Shown here piece by piece: positions 47,496 through 59,215 of a DNA stretch of 64,000 nt. This DNA is from Sabellastarte sp. h YS-2021 (taxonomy: Eukaryota; Annelida; Polychaeta; Sabellida; Sabellidae). The DNA lies in NCBI GenBank assembly GCA_964017235.1, contig OZ024933.1, positions 10,605,962 to 10,669,961 of the forward strand, read 5' to 3'. The position numbers and the translations under genes are program-made. Each line of letters begins with the position of its first letter. Positions within the stretch are counted from its first letter, which is position 1. The notes below the pieces were generated by a model that made no database searches, was not told where the DNA came from, and was given only the letters and a program-made list of their open reading frames with translations.

Positions 47496-47733
47496 CTGCA
47501 GAGTGTCCAACTGCATCAAATATCACCCGACTGGAAATATCTTTTTGAGTTTGAATATCTAAATGGGACTATCATAAGAGACGGCATGCTAAAATTATAT
47601 AACTGGACAAATGAAGGCATCGAGTTTACATTTGTAGACATCAGAAAGACCATACACACGGGAAAGTTTCAATGTTCTGTGAGCATTGGAACAGCACATG
47701 ACACTGCAACAATAGATATCAAAGGCATTTTAG
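47496..47733 (+). CDS. Ig/FN3 receptor: exon for second half of Ig-like domain 1
   Basis: Acceptor ttttttcacacag ends at 47495 and donor ttag|gtgagt starts at 47734. Enters in phase 0 and leaves in phase 1. It encodes 79 residues starting LQSVQLHQISPDWKYLFEFE (tryptophan of an Ig C strand). The later segment GKFQCSVSIGTAHDTATIDI has the G-x-F-x-C-x-V form of the F strand and the following G strand. Two N-glycosylation sites (NGT, NWT) are present. Together with the 35654 exon this gives one Ig-like domain with the two expected cysteines. A family-1 SINE has inserted in the following intron, 95 bases after the donor. Confidence 0.75.
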
Positions 47734-47828
47734 GTGAGTGTTGTGTCTCTCAGGATGAATGTTATAATTGTAACAATGTAAAGCCTTTTTTGCTTTGGTT
47801 GTATCTTTGGACATTGCAATACAATGTA

Positions 47829-48061
47829 GCCGGGGCCACGGTGGCAGAGTGGTAACACTCTCGCCTCCCACCTCTGAGGCCGGGGTTCGATCCCCGTCAA
47901 GGCCTTATGTGGGAAAGCTGGTAGTTGCTTGCTGTTGGTCGGCAGTTTACAGTACAGAACCCTAGCGAACTGTACGTACTGGTTTCCTCTGCCCTTCAAA
48001 CTACCTGTCGTGATATGACCTGTACAGTGTTGAAAGCGACGTAAAACCCCAAATACATACA
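47829..48061 (+). mobile_element. tRNA-derived SINE, family 1, in receptor intron
   Basis: Head gccggggccacggtggcaga, box B ggggttcgatccccgtc, body ending acgtaaaaccccaaatacat. The target-site duplication tgcaatacaatgta is at 47815-47828 and 48062-48075. Confidence 0.95.
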
Positions 48062-48075
48062 TGCAATACAATGTA

Positions 48076-49984
48076 AAGAGGGTGAAACTACCACATGAAA
48101 ATACAGCTTCCAATGATATTTCGAAGCTTAGACTCTATCCAAAGTAATAGAGCTTGCCCTTACATTTTATGGAAGTATGTATGATATATCTTGCAATATT
48201 ACTCCATATGAAACCGAATATGAAACATCAGGTTCAAATGGAACTTTGGTCTATTTTAAAATTAGTACTAGTATACCATTGATGTAGATTAGGGAAGAGT
48301 GTCAATACAATAAGAATTATATAATCTTAGTCTTGAAATTTTATTTTCTGTTTTTGTTAACAATATCAGTCAGCTTCTTAAGTAGACATTTAGATAACTC
48401 TTAGTATCTTTGTTGCTTTCACCCAGTGATTTAAAGTAAAACAATATTATCAAGGATATATCTCAGAAACTGTAACGTATAGAAATGTCATACTTGGCAT
48501 ATATATTTCTTTGGAATGTGACTGTACGACAGCAAGATTACAACAAAAGAGACTTTTGTATTTTATTATCAAATGAAAAAATTTCTTACATTTAATATCG
48601 TTTAATGCCTCATAAGGCACAATTTAAGTAATATTTGAACTAACCTGCACCAACAATATACCAATATCTTCCCCTCCATTTTGGAACCAGTCCCTAATCA
48701 TATTTTAAGCTTAAGCATCCCACTTCTCCACAATTGCCTTATCTTGTTTTCGTTCACCCTCACAACTCTGGGTGGATTACATAGCTTGACTATCATTTTT
48801 GTTAATATTTTTGTCAATTTTGGATATGGAAAATATTTTACATCTGGATAGCAGTGGTTCACTTTCAAAATAATCATTATTCATATGCTTGGAGATAAAT
48901 ATTGAGATATTAGCTCTATCTCTTTTGTTAAACTCATGATCTTTCTGAAACATCTAGTCACTAGTCACTAGTAAAAATGATCAGTATGCATACTGAATTT
49001 AAAAATTGATTATCAGCACCAACAGTAAACTTTATCACTTTCGAGTATATTCAAGAAGTCTAAGACAATAAGCATTGTATACATGAAACAACTGCATTAG
49101 CTTAAACAACTTGTCCCACAAACTACTGGTGATATCAACATATTCTAAACTTCTCTTATCCCAAGGTGATGACAAGGCTGACTTCATATAATATAATATC
49201 TTATCACAAAAGTGACTCGCAAAAGAGTTTAAATAGTCATTTTGCTTGTGTTACACTGATACCAGAATTTTGAGGTTGAAAGCTATAAGTGGGAAAAATT
49301 GTATCTCATGCATATTTTGGCACTGTTTCATAGCTATTACACTTTTGATCAGTTGAAACCACATCAGGGATAGTGTTCGTATGATACACTGGTATTTTGA
49401 TGTAGATCTAGAAGATTTCAATATCACTATGAAATTATCGATTTTCAATATTCTTTCCATGAAGTTAGACAGCAATATTCTCAACATGAATCTGTATCAA
49501 TAAAAGTAAAACTGGAATTTCTTACACATTAAAGCTTTCATAATCTATTTATAAAACATAAATCCTATTTCAAAGCTTTATAATGAATTTGTATTTACAC
49601 AAATAAGCATAACATATTGACAAATTTAGCACGACTTTAGTTCTACAAATAAAATCAGTGTTATGGTTGAACATCACATTCAACAGCCATGTTGGACTTA
49701 AACATTACCACTTGTGACATCCAAACTTACACAAACATGACAGCTTGTGATTTTAAAATGCTGCTCCAACTAACTTAGTTCTGCAATAAAGTTTTGAATT
49801 TATTAAGCTGATGACCTCATATTCTTTACAAATGTGACACAAATAGCAATACTGATTGAGAAAAGACTTTTTCAGCTTTGTATTTCCCCTTCGTACAATG
49901 TCCCAAGTCATGCATGTGTTGCAAATTTAGACTGACACTTAATTCAGCTTATCATTGATGGCATATGTTTTCCACATTTAACAG
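48076..49984. other. Intron between domain 1 and domain 2, no repeat recognised
   Basis: AT-rich. Contains a small tandem catctagtcactagtcactag near 48952. No exon seen. Confidence 0.4.
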
Positions 49985-50170
49985 ACCCTCCAGCAAAGGT
50001 GAATATAACCATGCCTAGTGGTGTAAAAGAAAACATAAACCTGCAGAGTGGGTTTAAGGAACACAGCCTTGTAGCCTCAGCAGAGCCATATGAGGGTATT
50101 AATTGCACCACTGCCAAGATTACATGGACATCTCCAACAAACGGGACTCTTCAGTCCTGTCAAGCCAGAG
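49985..50170 (+). CDS. Ig/FN3 receptor: exon for first half of extracellular domain 2
   Basis: Acceptor catttaacag at 49984, donor cagag|gtaagaag at 50171, phase 1 to phase 1. It encodes about 62 residues starting DPPAKVNITMPSGVKENINL, then EGINCTTAKITWTSPTNGTL and QSC. The proline-rich start and ITWTSPTNG resemble the B-C region of an FN3 or C2-type Ig domain. N-glycosylation sites are NIT, NCT and NGT. The first ten residues resemble the start of domain 1 (EPADVLNITM). Confidence 0.75.
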
Positions 50171-51024
50171 GTAAGAAGAATCTCATAATCTTAGTTGATT
50201 CCCACCCAAATATCTTTATGCTTCTTCCAATATAAAATACCACCAATTGAATGTCAAATTCTCACAACACTTATTACAGAGTAAAATTGTAAAATTATTC
50301 GTAGATCTTAATCCTAGTTGAATTAAGTTTGCTGGAATAGATGTTAGACTATGTATGAGCTCCTTAATAACAGAAAACCTTGAAAGTATGAAGGGTTCAA
50401 TCTTACAAAGTAATAAATAAATCGACAGTAAAGTAATTCAGTGGATGCTGCAATAAATTTGGTGTAATATACATGTAGATCCTCTAGATACTTTCATAAT
50501 TAATCCAAGTAAATCGTAAAAAATGTATTGCATAGCGAAAAAAGTTTCAGTCTATTGCCAAAATTAAATGCAAACATGATGTGAAGTATGTGACGTAAAT
50601 TTTGTAAGGCTAGTAAACAAAATGGCTCACAGACATGAAATATTGAGAAAGATGTTACATGATCTGATAGAATAAAAAAAGAGTTGAAGCATATAATTAA
50701 CTGGACAATAAATTACGTCATTGTGATTGGGAGTCTCAGTATACCTAAAACATTGAATTTATCAAATTGTTTTGTGAAATATACTGTTACAATTCTGGGT
50801 TCAGTAATCAAAAGTTTTCTATCAATATTGCCTATGTTACAGTTTTATAAAAAATTATCCCTTCAATTCAATTTGGAGGCAAATTAAAAAGATTTTTATT
50901 GCCATCTAATATCTGCTGAAATTTAACTTAGTTCCTTTCAGAGATGGCCCATCTTTACATATTAAGGATAAGCTCAGTACGATTCTGGTGCTAAATCATT
51001 CTCAATTTATAAATATGATTTCAG

Positions 51025-51162
51025 GTATAGGACAGGCTACTGTGTGTCCATTTACATGGAAAGAAACAAACATGACAGCAGGAGTGTGCACAATGGTGAT
51101 AGTCTCTGTGCAACAGTATGGTATGCAAAGCGAGGAAAGGAATTTCACTGCCTGTTATAATG
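51025..51162 (+). CDS. Ig/FN3 receptor: exon for second half of extracellular domain 2
   Basis: Acceptor atgatttcag at 51024, donor ataatg|gtaact at 51163, phase 1 to phase 1. It encodes about 46 residues including TVCPFTWKETNMTAGVCTMV and IVSVQQYGMQSEERNFTACY. The alternating hydrophobic C-x-M-V-I-V-S-V strand fits the F strand of an Ig or FN3 fold. The sites NMT and NFT are potential glycosylation sites. The exon leaves in the phase used by every downstream candidate exon (52226, 53115, 53541, 56025, 56908, 57335, 60083). Confidence 0.75.
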
Positions 51163-52225
51163 GTAACTCATACTACATGGGGCTTTAGGTATATGTTGGA
51201 TATGGATTAACTGTTAGCAATAGATTGTATCATGTAGGGCTCTCAGTAGTAATAATTTTTGTTCTTAAATTCTCTTCAACCATTACTCTATCTTTTAATG
51301 TGCTCTTTTTGTTCCATTTGTGCCACTTTCCTTTGGAATTAATTTAAATTTCTATATTTTAAATATTACCAATGTATTAAATTAATAAAAATATTTTTCT
51401 TTAAAAACTAGTCACAGTGTAGTCTTTCTTTCATGTGTCAAATTATACAGGTCTCCTTTTATAGTCCATACCCTATACTGGACACTGTTCTCGAGGATAT
51501 AAGCACTTGGTCAAAATTTCATGAAAAAATATTTTTGTAGCGCTGTTTGAATGAACATTGTCCACTTTTGCAAAATGTTTGCTTTTTGTCAATTTGAGCA
51601 AAAAATTGCTATTGACAACCGATTGATAGTTTGCGATTGTGTTCTACTTTGCTTTTGAGGGATCATATCTCAAAAGCTAAAGCATATCAATTTAAGGCAT
51701 AATTTTAAATAAATTGATGACCAACATTTGTGTGTTTGATGTGCATTGAGAGCTTCCGGGAAGTAGGTGTGACATTATCTGAGTGCATGCCACTTGCCTT
51801 AAGAATTGATTGAAATATTTCTGACAGCGCACTCTTTATGTTTGTCTGAATGTATCCACAGGCTATATCTGTTTTTTTTTTGCCAAATTTTCCATGTTTA
51901 ATTTGTGTTCATTAGCATTTTTTAAATTCAAATTTATAAACCAGTGCATACCAGTCATTTGTTTTCTGTAATAACCATACATAACCTATTTCGTCATCTT
52001 TTAATGGCGTGGCTAATCAGTAGCCTAGTGTGTAAGCAGGCTTGACATCTGTGTTACACTACCAGAATGCTGTGAATGGGCCTAAAATAGACCTTGGCTG
52101 TTGACAATAATTTAACCAAGAATAACTTTGACCTTCTCATGGTGTGACCTTATGCACACTTAAGAAAAATTGCATTTAATGTAAAATGAAAGAAATAATC
52201 ACAATGATATTAAAATTATTTTCAG

Positions 52226-52380
52226 GTGCAGAAGAACATGAACGTAAGATATGCCAGTATAATAGAAACATTGATAACCTCCCTTCCTATTTCATGTATT
52301 ATAAGTATGTTTTCACTTTTGCTGTGTCCAGTGCATTAGTTTTGTTGTTGATACCGTTGACACGTTGGTTATACAAATGA
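52226..52380 (+). CDS. Ig/FN3 receptor: transmembrane exon A with immediate stop
   Basis: Acceptor ttattttcag at 52225, phase 1. It encodes GAEEHERKICQYNRNIDNLP, then a membrane segment (YVFTFAVSSALVLLLIPLT) followed by RWLYK and a stop at 52378-52380. This would give a membrane-bound protein with almost no cytoplasmic tail. A donor-like aac|gtaaga at 52244 would convert it into an 18-nt phase-1-to-1 microexon that skips the membrane segment. The same arrangement in copy B supports its being functional. Alternatively, only the microexon is real and the rest is intron that happens to be open. Confidence 0.65.
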
Positions 52381-53114
52381 TTGTGTGAGCTTAATTTTGG
52401 CTCTGCTCTGCATGATGACTCTTTCTGTCTTGTCTTTGAATAACAGTTTTATATCACCTATTATCATGCACGTATATGATCTTGAAGTTCTTCATTCAAA
52501 ATAATCCATGGAGTGCCAAAGAACCCAAAATAGTTTCTTGTGTACAAAATTTTATACTCCATTGTCACAATTTTGAATCCCGACTATACACTGTAGTCCA
52601 GAAAAAAATGTTGGCATTGCTTGACTAATATCTTTCTTCATGAATGTTGCCAGCGCAACTCAAGCAGTGAGGCACTTGTTGGCAATATCCAAGATGTTTA
52701 AAAGCCTTTGGTGATGAACATATAAATCCCACATTGCTATGACAAATTTTTTCCACTCAAAATGGCCTTACAAGTTATTTTTGGTCATATTTTTAAGGCT
52801 TAAAGGATTAGGTCAAATTTATAAATCAGTAATCACTAGCTACATATACATAATAGAATTCAATATTTGATATTTTTTGGTACACCTGAGGAAGGTTACA
52901 CAAAATATTCCCTCTTTTTCTTCCATTTTTAGGGTTATTTTTACTGTGTTGGCCATTATTTTTCACTCGATAACTTTTGTAACGTAACTCACCAGTGACG
53001 TCAGAGATTCAATGCCAATGTAAAACAAATTGTCACATTTGAACTGGTTTAGTTCATAATTTCCAAGCACAGTCTTTTTTCCTTCACTGCTTTTTCTTTT
53101 CCTTCTTTCTACAG

Positions 53115-53248
53115 TATTTGCTAAGCCTCAGTGTACAAGGTTAAACTTTAAAGTACAGACTTCCCAGGCACTGATGGCTGCAAGTAATGTGAGGGCCAAT
53201 GTGAGAGTAATTGCTTTTTTAGTTAAAAAAACCAAAAAGAAAGCCTGA
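53115..53248 (+). CDS. Candidate alternative terminal exon A2
   Basis: Acceptor ctttctacag at 53114; phase 1 reading gives VFAKPQCTRLNFKVQTSQAL then MAASNVRANVRVIAFLVKK and a lysine-rich end before a stop at 53246-53248. A donor gcaa|gtaatg inside (near 53184) would keep phase 1 and allow joining to 53541. No recognised domain. The copy-B counterpart differs by two amino acids plus a synonymous change, with the acceptor and stop kept. Weak, because the whole duplication is nearly identical. Confidence 0.35.
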
Positions 53249-53540
53249 AAAATAGGTTAAAAAATTAGACTTGTTCCTCACCCAACAGTTTTAAGCACAG
53301 GTCTCAGAAGCCTCCAAAGAAAAGCAGAAGTTTGCATACAACACATGTGAATAACATGAATATAGGGTATCATCTTCAAACTTTGTAACTTTGTCAATCC
53401 AGTTTTAAATTTTTTGAATCAATAACGTTAGTCCAGTTTTAAAATATTTTCTGGATATTACAATGACTCAAATTTGTAATGCTCTGTTGTTTTTTAAATT
53501 GAATTGCCATTTTGTCTCAAATATTTTTTTTCTGATTCAG

Positions 53541-53602
53541 CCTTTGATGAGACTACTTTAAATAAATACCTTTCATGGGAGGGGTTTAGAGCAAGATACT
53601 AA
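53541..53602 (+). CDS. Candidate alternative terminal exon A3
   Basis: Acceptor tttctgattcag at 53540. In phase 1 it encodes about 20 residues, AFDETTLNKYLSWEGFRARY, and stops at 53600-53602. It is compatible in phase with upstream exon ends and, like A2, would yield a form without a membrane segment if joined to the 18-nt microexon. Function unknown. Confidence 0.3.
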
Positions 53603-55421
53603 TAGAAAGCATATAATTGCAGAATACTTCTCGAAGAAGAAAATCACTAGCTGTTTTAAACTGGCCAACACTGTGCAGTGTCTGTATCACAACTGTCACT
53701 GGTTAAATTACAAGTACAATGAGGCGAAACTTGCCATCAGCTGCATGTTGTTAAAAATAAGGCTGATTGATCATATTTCTATCAGAGGTTTCATTTGCAC
53801 ACTGATTTCTATATGTTTACTTTGCATGTTTATGCTACCGCTCTGATAATAACAAAGCTTCTATATGAACCTGTTACGTCATCAATCCTCCATTGTGAGA
53901 AAAACAACAATGTCAGCTTTTCAGCTTCACTTCGTGATTTTTTAAAAAGTGTGATCTTTGTCTCTCTTTCCATATATTTTATAAAACGGACTACATTTTA
54001 TATTTTCAAATGTGCTTTTTATGGAATGAAGTTATATTCACAGTGCTCCCTATTACCTTTTGATGGTTTTGATCAAGCTATTCTAAGCTCACTTGAAGCT
54101 TAACCCTCATGCTGTTAGAAATGTAAGTTTAAAATTATGTCATATTAACCATTGACTGCTAAAATAACATATACCTCATTAATGATCTAAATCTCTACCA
54201 CAGCTTAGTCATAATTGATGACTGCAAGTTACCTTTCTAGTTTGAAGCTATTTAGAATTGAAGGGATCCTTCATATGCTGTATACTATTCATACAATTGC
54301 TACAACTAATCATGATTTGCAATCAGAAGCAAATGCAATTTTTTTCTGTTATAACAAGCCAGAAATTGGTTTTGGTGTACTAGCATGAGCCGTTAAGCAA
54401 TCTCAGACAGGAGCGGTGCACTGAAGAAGTGATCCATCCCAGTACTAACATAGCTCCTAAATGAAAAAAAAACAAAAACAATTAATCTTTAGAAGTGCAA
54501 GCCTTGCCAGAACTCATCCTTAAAATGTCTGTTCCAAACAGAGATATATAAGGGATTTATTAGGTCACTTGTACTTAGATGCCATCTGTCATCCCCAGAT
54601 ATGTTATGTCCTCATTTACGGCTCAGTGCCTGGTCTGTACTTGCTGTTGCATTTGTCTAAATCTCAGAATTTTATTCAAAACAAAATTACAAAGTTTGAG
54701 AGAGTTATGTTTTGGTACCAATCAGTATTTAATTGAAACAAATAAGCATATGTTTGATGATATACTATCTTATTCAGTTTTATCATATCCTTGTATATGT
54801 TGGTGCAAAAGATATATGTGATGTGCCTACAGATCTACCTATGAAAAGTCTGTAAACAACATTTTGACCTATTTTCCTTTATACACATTTGAAAGGTGTT
54901 GTTTCTAAATGCATTAGCACTGGTAATTTATTTTGATAATTTTAATTTACACATACTTTTTCCAGTAAATGAAATTTATTGAGTAGTGCACAAATTTCTG
55001 TCTTCATTGAGATATCAGAAAAAGCGTAAATTGCAACTGTTACCATTTTACCTTCTAATTAAAGTGAATTTACCATTTCAATACACATATGCAATATTAG
55101 TATGAAGTAAATGCAGGGAGTATGTGCTGATAAACTTTAAAAAAAATATCAAAATTAGTATGTCTGTTGACAAAATAGTAGTATTAGAATTGTATTTCTT
55201 TCCCAGTGAGAAAAGCATGGCTATATGTATTATATGTGTATTTTATATACTTTTTTATCCTTTATCTATGTACATTTCGGTGTCTCTAAAACTCTTGATA
55301 AAACACTTGAAAACACTAAATTAACTGTAAATATTGTGTGGCTTGTTTCTATGTGATTTGTGATAATCATATATATATAACATGACAAGGTGATGTTCAC
55401 CACAACATGTAAAATTTGCCA

Positions 55422-55646
55422 TTTCCCTCCAAACAATTCCTTTATTTCCAACATGGCTGATGCATGCCTTCCTGTTTCCTCTGTCTAGTTATGATGTCAT
55501 CTAAACATCAATATGACGTCTTTCAAAAAACGTCAAACTGACGTCTTATAAATAACGTTGTAAAGACATTGTAAATACATTGTAAGACGTCATGATGTGT
55601 ATTCAACATATTCTCAACGTCAGAACTACGTCGCATGCCGGCTGGG
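55422..55646. repeat. Short insert between the duplicated copies, cgtc-rich
   Basis: Contains repeated gacgtc/aacgtc motifs (catcaatatgacgtctttca, aaacgtcaaactgacgtc, aacgtcagaactacgtcgc) and ends catgccggctggg. Probably a small mobile element or its fragment at the duplication junction. Confidence 0.5.
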
Positions 55647-56024
55647 TTTATGTTTGTCTGAATGAGTCCTCAGGCTGTATCTGATTTTCAAAACTTTCCA
55701 CATTTTAATTTGTGCTCATTAAAACTTTTTTATTTCAATTTATAAACCAGTGCACTCCAGTCAATTGATGCACATAACTTATTTTGTCATCCTGTAATGG
55801 TGTGGCTAATTAGTAGCCTAGTGGGCAAGCAGGCTTGACTGCTGTGTTACACTACCAGAAGTGACAATGCTGTGAACGTGCCTTAAAAAGACCTTGGCTG
55901 TTGAGCATCATGAAAAAATAACTTTGACCTTCTCATGGTGTGACCTTATGCAAACTTAAGAAAAATCACAATTAATGTAAAATGAAAAAAATAATAATCA
56001 CAATGATATCAAAATTATTTTCAG

Positions 56025-56182
56025 TTGCAGAAGAAGCTGAAGGTAAGATATTTCAGTATAATAGAAATATTGATAACCTCCTTTCCTATTTCATGTATTA
56101 TAAGTATGTTTTCACTTTTGCTGTGTCCAGTGCATTAGTTTTGTTGTTGATACCGCTGACACATTGGTTATACAAAAGATAG
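56025..56182 (+). CDS. Ig/FN3 receptor: transmembrane exon B with immediate stop
   Basis: Counterpart of exon A. Acceptor ttattttcag at 56024, phase 1. It encodes VAEEAEGKIFQYNRNIDNLL, the membrane segment YVFTFAVSSALVLLLIPLT, then HWLYKR and a stop at 56180-56182. The internal donor is a stronger aag|gtaaga at 56043. The cysteine of exon A (KICQYN) is phenylalanine here (KIFQYN), and the tail is one residue longer (the TGA of copy A is replaced, stop shifted to TAG). The open frame is kept despite several changes. Confidence 0.65.
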
Positions 56183-56907
56183 TGTGAGCTTAATTTTGCC
56201 TATGTTGTGCATGATGACTCTTTCTGTCTTGTCTTTGAATATCAGTTTTATATGACCTATTATCATGCACGTATATGATCTTGAAGTTCTTCATTCAAAA
56301 TAATCCATGGAGTGCCAAAGAACCCAATATAGTTTCTTGTGTACAAAATTATACTCCTGTTCCATTGTCACAATTTTGAATCCCGACTGCACACTGTAGT
56401 CCAGAAAAAAATGTTGGCATTGCTCGACTAATATCTTTCTTCATGAATGTCGCCAGCGCAGGTCAAGCAGTGAGGCACTTGTTGCCAATATCCAAGATGT
56501 TTAAAAACCTTTGGTGATGAACATATAAATCCCACATTGCTATGAAAAATTTTTTCCACTCAAAATGGTTACTTTTGGTCATATTTTTAACGCTTAAAGG
56601 ATTAGGTCAAATTTATAAATCAGTCATCACTACCTACATATATATAATAGAATTCAATATTTGATATTTTTTGGTACACCTGAGGAAGGTTACACAAAAT
56701 ATTCCCTCTTTTTCTTCCATTTTTAGGGTTATTTTTACTGTGTTGGCCATTATTTTTCACTTGATAACATTTGTAACGTAACTCACCAGTGACGTCAGAG
56801 ATTCAATGCCAATGTAAAACAAATTGTCACATTTGAACTGGTTTAGTTCATAATTTCCAAGCACAGTCTTTTTTCCTTCACTGCTTTTCTTTTCCTTCTT
56901 TCTACAG

Positions 56908-57041
56908 TATTTGCTAAGCCTCAGTGTACAAGGTTTAACTTTAAAGTACAGACTTCCCAGGCACTTATGGCTGCAAGTAATGTGAGGGCCAATGTGAGAG
57001 TAATTGCTTTTTTAGTTAAAAAAAACAAAAAGAAAGCCTGA
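56908..57041 (+). CDS. Candidate alternative terminal exon B2
   Basis: Counterpart of 53115-53248: acceptor tttctacag at 56907, stop at 57039-57041. Leucine to phenylalanine (CTRF) and threonine to asparagine (VKKNKKK) relative to A2. Confidence 0.35.
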
Positions 57042-57334
57042 AAAATAGGTTACAAAAATTAGACTTGTTCCTCACCCAACAGTTTTAAGCACAGGTCTCA
57101 GAAGCCTCCAAAGAAAAGCAGAAGTTTACATACAACACATGTGAATAACATGAATATAGGGTATCATCTTCAAACTTTGTAACTTTGTCAATCCAGTTTT
57201 AAATTTTTTGAATCAATAACGTTAGTCCAGTTTTAAAATATTTTCTGGATATTACATTGACTCAAATTTGTAATGCTCTGTTGTTTTTTAAATTGAATTG
57301 CCATTTTGTCTCAAATATTTTTTTTCTGATTTAG

Positions 57335-57396
57335 CCTTTGATGAGACTACTTTAAATAAATACCTTTCATGGGAGGGGTTTAGAGCAAGATACTAA
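57335..57396 (+). CDS. Candidate alternative terminal exon B3
   Basis: Counterpart of 53541-53602, with the same 20 residues and stop. The acceptor reads ctgatttag instead of ctgattcag, still AG-ending. Confidence 0.3.
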
Positions 57397-59215
57397 TAGA
57401 AAGCATATAATTGCAAAATACTTCTCGGAGAAGAAAATCACTAGCTGTTTTAAACTGGCCAACACTGTGCAGTGTCTGTATCACAACTGTCACTGGTTAA
57501 ATTACAAGTACAATGAGGCGAAACTTGCCATCAGCTGCATGTTGTTAAAAATAAGGCTGATGGATCATATTTCTATCAGAGGTTTCATTTGCACACTGAT
57601 TTCTATATGTTTACTTTGCATGTTTATGCTACCGCTCTGATAATAACAAAGCTTCTATATGAACCTGTTACGTTATCAATCATCCATTGTGAGAAAAACA
57701 ACAATGTCGGCTTTTCAGCTTCACTTCGTGATTTTTTAAAAAGTGTGATCTTTGTCTCTCTTTCCATATATTTTATAAAACGGACTACATTTTATATTTC
57801 CAAATGTGCTTTTTATGGAATGAAGTTATATTCACAGTGCTCCCTATTACCTTTTGATGGTTTTGATCAAGCTATTCTAAGCTCACTTGAAGCTTAAGCC
57901 TCATGCTGTTAGAAATGTAAGTTTAAAATTATGTCATATTAACCATTGACTGCTAAAATAACATATACCTCATTAATGATCTAAATCTCTACCACAGCTT
58001 AGTCATAATTGATGACTGCAAGTTACCTTTCTAGTTTGAAGCTATTAAGAATTGAAGGGATCCTTCATATGCTGTATACTATTCATACAATTGCTACAAC
58101 TAATCATGATTTGCAATCAGAAGCAAATGCAATTTTTTTCTGTTATAACAAGCCAGAAATTGGTTTTGGTGTACTAGCATGAGCCGTTAAGCAATCTCAG
58201 ACAGGAGCGGTGCACTGAAGAAGTGATCCATCCCAGTACTAACATAGCTCCTAAATGAAAAAAAAACAAAAACAATTAATCTTTAGAAGTGCAAGCCTTG
58301 CCAGAACTCACCCTTAAAATGTCTGTTCCAAACAGAGATATATAAGGGATTTATTAGGTCACTTGTACTTAGATGCCATCTGCCATCCCCAGATATGTTA
58401 TGTCCTCATTTACGGCTCAGTGCCTGGTCTGTACTTGCTGTTGCATTTGTCTCAATCTCAGAATTTTATTCAAAACAAAATTACAAAGTTTGAGAGAGTT
58501 ATGTTTTGGTACCAATCAGTATTTAATTGAAACAAATAAGCATATGTTTGATGATATACTATCTTATTCAGTTTTATCATATCCTTGTATATGTTGGTGC
58601 TCAAGATATATGTGATGTGCCTACAGATCTACCTATGAAAAGTCTGTAAACAACATTTTGACCTATTTTCCTTTATACACATTTGAAAGGTGTTGTTTCT
58701 AAATGCATTAGCACTGGTAATTTCTTTTGATAATTTTAATTTACACATACTTTTTCCAGTAAATCAAATTTATTGAGTAGTGCACAAATTTCTGTCTTCA
58801 TTGAGATATCAGAAAAAGCGTAAATTGCAACTGTTACCATTTTACCTTCTAATTAAAGTGAATTTACCATTTCAATACACATATGCAATATTAGTATGAA
58901 GTAAATGCAGGGAGTATGTGCTGATAAACTTTAAAAAAAATATCAAAATTAGTATGTCTGTTGACAAAATAGTAGTATTAGAATTGTATTTCTTTCCCAG
59001 TGAGAAAAGCATGGCTATATGTATTATATGTGTATTTTATATACTTTTTTATCCTTTATCTATGTACATTTCGGTGTCTCTAAAACTCTTGATAAAACAC
59101 TTGAAAACACTAAATTAACTGTAAATATTGTGTGGCTTGTTTCTATGTGATTTGTGATAATCATATATATATAACATGACAAGGTGATGTTCACCACAAC
59201 ATGTAAAATTTGCCA

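Larger units (their letters stand above)
51835..55421 (+). repeat. Tandem segmental duplication, copy A
   Basis: Starts tttatgtttgtctgaatg and ends atgtaaaatttgcca. Nearly the whole segment recurs at 55647-59215 with an offset of about 3.8 kb. The first few hundred bases are more diverged than the rest, which is almost identical. It carries a transmembrane exon and two further candidate terminal exons. Confidence 0.95.
55647..59215 (+). repeat. Tandem segmental duplication, copy B
   Basis: Second copy of 51835-55421, direct orientation. Differences are scattered substitutions and a few short indels (for example near 56360 and 56570). Confidence 0.95.

Noticed and set aside
53795..54103. 102-aa ORF in each duplicated copy (also 57589-57897)
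   Set aside because: Identical context in both copies reflects the recent duplication. No acceptor-supported phase, no domain, and no more conserved than the surrounding intron.
54579..55324. Further paired ORFs in both duplication copies (80 and 66 aa)
   Set aside because: Same reason; no splice support and no recognised motif.
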